A stretch of 64,000 nt of DNA, taken from the NCBI GenBank assembly GCA_019188255.1, contig JAETXT010000001.1:1488001-1552000 (forward strand), read 5' to 3'. The notes below the pieces were generated by a model that saw nothing but the letters and a program-made list of their open reading frames with translations, ran no database searches and was not told the origin of the DNA. Below, in pieces: positions 58,816 to 64,000 of the stretch (its first letter is position 1; each line of letters starts with the position of its first letter). Both the position numbers and the translations under genes were made by a program. This DNA is from Verticillium longisporum (Eukaryota > Ascomycota > Sordariomycetes > Glomerellales > Plectosphaerellaceae).

Positions 58816-61800
58816 ATGTCCGATCGCAATCCTCTCAAAACCCCGTTCCGCCGGGGCCTGGCTACAAACTCAATCCCGTCACCAGGCGCCAGTATCGCTT
58901 GTCCGACGAGCACTCCCCACCCGCCAGCGCCTACACGACGACCTGCTCAGCCAACTGACGCCCTTGTCTGCCGTCGATGTCCTGGATCATCCCACACCCT
59001 CACTGAAAGCATGTCTCGATGCCGCTACAGCTAACGAGCGAGATTTTGTTATGCGGACGGCTGTAGCGAGCCAGAAGATCTACGAGTGGCTCGATGAGCT
59101 CCTCGAATGGCCATGGCCTGCCGATGGCGGCTCAGCTGGCTTTGAGGCGCCATCTACAACCAGAAAGAAACTCTTCTCGAAGGAGACGATTCGCTACGAC
59201 AACGGAGACAGCAGCACCTTCCTCGGCAGCCTTGCCGCCGATGATGTTGCAGCTTACGACGACCGTGTCGAACAAATTTCCCACGAGCTGGACGACCTAG
59301 AGCTCGACGATATTAAGACGCACGTCTTGCACAACCACATTCTCCCGCTTTCCAGACCTGGGACCCCTTTGTCCGACACTGGCCGTCCAATTGTATCCAT
59401 GGCAACTTTCAACCGGCTAGACGACCTGGCTGCTGTGATCACAGCAATCATCATGCAAGCCCTTCCAAACATTTCCAAGCTCAGCCGTATGCTGAATACT
59501 TGGCGAATCCGGATCACCGTGTTGCGTGGCATTCCATCACTTCTCGCCGCCATAACCGATGCAGAAGTTGCGCTGGAGTCGGGATGGAGTGTCATTTCAG
59601 CACCACCAAGAAACCCCGTGTCAGCACTCGGCAGCCCTGGTCAGGAACCTGGATTGACCAATGCTGAGTTTGACATAATGAAGGTAATTCTGCAGAAGAA
59701 GATCACGAGGCCTGGCCGTGATCTTGATGCTATGCTAGATAGCCTCGAGGGTCAGACCGACACAGTCCCCGAGAGCTGGATCGATCGCATGGAAGCTACA
59801 GAGCATGGGTATGCTGCTTGGTATGTGGCATGTGAGCGAAAGATCCGAGAGGCAGAATGGGCCAAGACAGCACGGGCCAAAGCTGCCATCAACCCTCCAC
59901 AAAAGCCAATACAGAAGGCCACGACTGGGACGACTGGAGATGGTTCTCCCGTTAAGCTGCGGGATTCGACATCATCAAGCAGTACACGCGCGGCACCTGT
60001 ACCCATCACCATTCAGCTTCCGATTGACGATGTCGTCGACGATGTCTCATCTGACAAGGATACCGAAACTCAAACAAGAGACATGACGCCTCCGAAGACG
60101 CCTGTTAAGTCGCAGCGACTCTCGGCAACACTCGAACCCAAGGCTCAAGACACGAACTCGTCTTCGGCGCACCCCTCCCGATCTCCTCTCCGGACACCCG
60201 TCTCATTTCACAAGCGGCATGAAAGCTATGACGGCTCGGCAGATGATGTTGATCCGGTGAAATATGACGTGCCATCCCCTTCGACATTCAATGGCGCACA
60301 GACTGCAACTCTGAGCCAAGTCTTAGGCTCAACATCCCATAATCTGGTCTCCCAACAAACACATGAAGTGTCAAACGCTCAAATCCTTGAGGATACTGAT
60401 CAGTCATCTCCCATTGATGGTCCGGGAGACAGCCCAGGTTTCTCTGCCGGCTCAGATGACGAGCCAGAGTTACCGCCACTCATTCACGGCGGCCGACGCT
60501 CCAGCTCTGCTACTTGCTCTTCGACTGTGATTCATGATTTTGCCAGCCAGGATGGCTTTAGCGACATGCCTGAGATTTCCGCCTCGCCCCCGCTGCGTCG
60601 CAAGCCTTTTGTTGAGCAAGGCAGTGCCTTGCTTCCGCCGCCGGCATCCGATGGACCAGACACATCAACATTCTCGGAATTCGCCCGACGAAGAGACACG
60701 TCCGACTCTCGTAGCCCGTCCAGCTCACCCCCACGACCCAGTTATAGGGACGACAGTGCCAGCCCGATGGTGGGGCCCATCCGTGATGACGACGACCTGC
60801 AATCCTCTTCGTTCATCGAACCATCATCTTCCTTCATCGAGGAAGATCTTGATGAGACAGTCTCATATGTTGGAAGCCCTCACAGAAATTCGATCGGAGG
60901 TGACGAGCACCTTAGACAGCAAATCAGCGACATTTTGCAGTCTATCCCCGCCAACATCAAGCTTGGATCTACTCCTAGCAGGGTCAACCTTAACCCGCCC
61001 CCACCGGACCTACCTTTTCAAAAGGCCAAAAAGCCTCTTCGGGATCCCATTCGACGAAGCGCGTCTAACCTGTCATCTCGAGCATCCACGCGGGCCTCCA
61101 CCCGTGCATCCACTCCAGCCTTTCTGCTGGCGCCGGCGTATGGCAAAAATCCCCGACCTAAGCGTCAACAAGGTACCGACACCAAAGTGTACCATTTATC
61201 ACGATCCACTGGCGAAGCCCCAATCAAGCTACTCATAAGATGTGTTGGCGAGAACGGCGAGCGTGTGATGGTTCGTGTTGGTGGCGGTTGGGCCGATCTG
61301 GGCGAGTACCTCAAAGAGTACGCTACTCACCACGGACGAAGATCAGGGAATCCCGACGCCAATACGAAGATTGAGGTACGCGACCTGCCACGTGTAGCGA
61401 CTTCTGCCAGAGCATCAACCGCCAGTCCACCGGGTCGGCCAGTGTCTGCTATGGAGTACTCTCCCGTGGCGCCATTAAACGTTCGCAAGACTAGGAGGTC
61501 TTTCGGCGCCAGCAGCCTTGGTGAGAAGTCTGCCGCTATGGCATCGTCTGCCAGACCACCCGCCCTGCCCAAATTACCGCAGACACCTGCTCCGCCGCAA
61601 GAGGCTTCAGGGCAGGATGGTCCATCGTCAGATGGATCCTCAAGGTCAAGATCCAGCTCCCATCTCAGCTGGGCAGAGGAGGACACGTCGCTGGGCCTTG
61701 CGGGCCCCACAGGTCGCAAGGTTGAAATGAGCGAGGAGAGCAAAGCTTGGGTGGAGAGCGTCAAGCAGAAAGTGCGCATCGCCAGCGGAGAGCGCAAACT

Positions 61801-61873
61801 AGTAGCAGAGGATGGACGTTTTGGAGATATGGGTCGCGTTGGCGGCACGAAACGACTGTTCCGGAAAGGATGA
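58816..61873 (+). CDS. Gas2 (GAR) domain protein, probably microtubule-associated
   Basis: The main frame is open from about 58830 to 61873, and its first in-frame ATG is 58973. The protein is mainly disordered and Ser-rich with two ordered parts. The N-terminal part is helical: HDDLLSQLTPLSAVDVLD, VASQKIYEWLDELLEW, EQISHELDDLELDDIKTHV and SKLSRMLNTWRIRITVLRG. The C-terminal Gas2-related domain contains DTKVYHLSRSTGEAPIKL, RCVGENGERVMVRVGGGW and ADLGEYLKEYATHHGRR. GAR domains bind microtubules in spectraplakins. The natural start looks to be ATG 58816 (MSDRNPLKTPFRRG). That frame gives way to GYKLNPVTRRQYRLSDEHS and then to the main frame. Two one-base losses, near 58855 and 58940, would give 1019 residues in one frame. 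No intron explains both shifts. Confidence 0.82.
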
Positions 61874-62460
61874 ACTGGTGACGGTAAGCAAGGGGCAGAG
61901 CGGACATTCATTTTCCAGGGCAAAGGAGCGGACCAGGGTGGCACGTTGGGGAGCACGGCGTGCGTTGCATATCGAAGCGAGCCGGCGTTTGGAAGCCGAT
62001 ACGACACCACACAAAACTCGACGAAACACAGCACCTACTGCACTTTCACTGGCTGACACGCCATCGACACATACACACCTACCACGCACATTCATTCAAC
62101 CTTCATTACCTTCGTTCATACGATCATTCTACTACCATATCTCTTTTACTTTTGTATTTTCCCCGGCGCTGCATGTCTTTTTGGCGGCGGTTCATTGTTG
62201 ATAGCACAGAGCATACAATACCCATTTTCGTTTTCCTGTCAAAGCAGATATCCGAGGTCATGACAGAGCAAGTTAGATAAGCTTCGGGCTAGAGAACCAG
62301 CATGTCATACTTTCGAGCTTCCAATACCACCATGTGCATGGGTCACTGTTAGCATGGCTAGGGATTCTGCGACGTGAATGACATACTATGCACTGCAATA
62401 GTACGGGGTAAAGTTCGCCAGCGTTCGTTCTATCTCTCATGATCCTTTCCATGGCATGGC
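61874..62460. other. Convergent 3' region
   Basis: 587 bp between convergent genes. No feature recognised. Confidence 0.5.
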
Positions 62461-63499
62461 CTACGAGTTGGTACCAGCAGAAATTGCAGCCTTCATCTCA
62501 GCATAGACCCGCTTGGCCTCTCCCGCCAGCACCTCCTTGGCATACTCCTCGAGGGTGCGTGGCTTGAAGTCGGGGTACAGCTCGCGCGCGTCGAGGTAGC
62601 CGAGGTACGCCGCCGTCTCGGGCGTGTTGTCGCCGCGCACGCCCCAGCTGTTCCAGTACTCGAACTGGGCGCGCTTAAACCACTCGGGGCTGCCGAGGGC
62701 GAGGTCAGCCGCCGACAGCGCCTCGCACGTCGCCGTGACGGTCTGCGCGTCAACGTACGCCCGCTCAATCGTCTCGCCGCTCAGCCGCTCGAGAAGGTCA
62801 TAGGCCTCGGTCTGCGAGGTCAGCGCGCCAAAGCCAAAGACGGAGCGGTTGAGGGTGCGCGGGTCGAGGACGGCGCGCGCGAGCAGGCGGCCAATGTCGT
62901 CGAGGTGGGTCTGGGCGAAGCGCGTGGCGCCGTCGCCGACGATGAGGTCCGGCGCGCCGATGTGGACGTAGGCGTTGCGCTTCGAGGGGAGCAGCGGCAG
63001 CGTCATCTGGTACCACCAGCCAATGTCGAGGACGGTGTAGGGCAGGCGCAGCTTCTTGATGTGGTTCAGGTTGTCCTCCTTGATGTCGCGCAACGAGAGG
63101 ACGCCCTTGGGCGGGGCGACCGGGGCGAAGAAGCACGGGACGAAGCGGGCTACGCCGGCGGCCTTGGCGGCTGTGGCGAGGGCGGGCTCCGAGGCGAGGC
63201 CGGCAAAGTTGACGGCCGAGACGAGCGTTTCGAGGCCCGTGAGGGCCGTCGCGAGGGCGGTCGGGTCGCTGGTCAGGTCCAGGGGCTGGACGTTGATGCC
63301 GCGGGTGCGGAGGGCCTCATTGGCCGAGCTCTGGAGAGAGGATGGCCGAGTGAAGGCCGTGATTTCCTGGTGGATCTCGTTAAGGTTTGCCGAGCGACTT
63401 TGGTTGATGCATGCTTACGAAAGGGTGAGGGTGCTCGAGGAGGCCATTGACGATGGAGGCTCCCGTCTCGCCCGTAGCGCCAAGGACTCCGATCTTCAT
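62461..63499 (-). CDS. NmrA-like NAD(P)-binding oxidoreductase (isoflavone-reductase type)
   Basis: Two exons (63419-63499, 62461-63366) around a 52-nt GTAAGC...CACCAG intron give 328 residues. The first exon holds the dinucleotide loop MKIGVLGATGETGASIVNGL (GxxGxxG). The second begins EITAFTRPSSLQ, the Arg of which usually contacts the NADP phosphate, then GINVQPLDL and ETLVSAVNFAGLA. RFVPCFFAPVAPPKGV, DIKEDNLNHIKKLRLPYT and IGWWYQMTLPLLPSKRN follow, the atypical-SDR a5 order with a conserved Lys in IKEDN. C-terminal substrate-domain helices end TLEEYAKEVLAGEAKRVY. Some members are reductases of aromatic compounds, others redox sensors of nitrogen control. Which applies cannot be told. No cluster partner is next to it. 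Confidence 0.9.
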
Positions 63500-64000
63500 G
63501 GTAGGTATGACTTGACGCCGGCGAAACTAAATGCAAACAAAGTCGTGATCCGCAATCCGGACATTCGGCGACAGAAAGGTGCCGAACGACAGCACTTTAT
63601 ATGGGTTTGCCTTGCTACATGCTTGGCGTCCGTCACGGCGACGATTCAACGTCCCCTGACATGACGAAACTCCGCCAGGTCCGCTCTGACGGGCCCCACT
63701 TCTCCGCGACGGAGACCCCTTAGACTCCGATCAAGACTCCGATGTCTGGCATGAAACTGCCATGCGCATACTTGTCAATCTTCTATCTCGCATTGTCATC
63801 ATCTCGACAACCCGAATAGTCTTCTAGTCTGGCTAGTCTGGCAGCCTGAGAGCTATAGGTCAAGTCCGCCTTCGGCATGACAAGCCTGAGTGTCTTTATA
63901 ATCATTATCAAGCTTACAATAGCAGAGACATGATTTCATGCCTGCTCCGAATGAGCTTCCGATGCTTCACGTAGGGATCATGTGTTCTCCACGCTTAAGA
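63500..64000. other. Intergenic, upstream of the NmrA-like gene
   Basis: Upstream flank to the window end. Nothing recognised. Confidence 0.4.

Noticed and set aside
1..64000. A secondary-metabolite or other gene cluster, or an integrated mobile element
   Set aside because: The monooxygenase, the NmrA-like dehydrogenase and the regulator are separated by unrelated housekeeping genes; no backbone synthase, transposase or long terminal repeats were seen.

Overview
The window looks like nuclear DNA of a filamentous ascomycete (Pezizomycotina, most likely Sordariomycetes). The reasons are GC-rich coding DNA, short introns with GTAAGT/GTGAGT donors and TAG/CAG acceptors, and fungus-restricted families: a Ctf1-beta/FarB-type Zn2Cys6 regulator, a Clr5-domain protein, a Ser/Thr-rich wall-type protein, NAD formate dehydrogenase and a Gas2-domain cytoskeletal protein. 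No rRNA, convincing tRNA, CRISPR array or intact transposon was seen. All gene names come from reading motifs; no database search was run.

Layout. 0.1-13.6 kb: an alpha/beta-hydrolase-like protein without a nucleophile serine, a six-exon secreted alkaline phosphatase, the accessory subunit of queuine tRNA-ribosyltransferase, an LCCL-domain membrane protein, CutC, and a fungus-specific 'MGGKTW' gene with an early stop. 13.6-20.6 kb: an array of TTTCGTG (CACGAAA on the minus strand), then a head-to-head pair, mitochondrial PGP phosphatase GEP4 and ORC2, then dolichol kinase. 20.6-32.9 kb: a 4.2 kb region with only weak coding remnants, a Ser/Thr/Pro-rich membrane or wall protein, FAM32A/DUF1754, an LAT-family amino-acid permease and formate dehydrogenase. 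32.9-41 kb: gene-poor and decayed, with an F-box relic, a secreted beta-helix pseudogene, a Clr5 gene and a small gene carrying an internal tandem duplication. 41-64 kb: Ctf1-beta-like regulator, a 5.1 kb non-coding stretch, a 1564-residue protein with a POT1/Cdc13-type telomere-binding domain, a flavin monooxygenase, a Gas2-domain protein and an NmrA-like dehydrogenase.

The genes do not form a metabolic cluster; most are dispersed housekeeping genes. Two themes stand out. First, at least six otherwise well-conserved genes need one or two missing bases, mostly in short C/G runs, to read through, and none needs an extra base removed. This points to deletion-type assembly error or a decaying locus, and should be settled before those genes are called broken. 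Second, G1/S-type promoter elements occur close together: an MCB (ACGCGT) in the 242-bp ORC2/GEP4 promoter, and nine exact copies of the SCB heptamer CACGAAA upstream of the interrupted 'MGGKTW' gene about 2 kb away.
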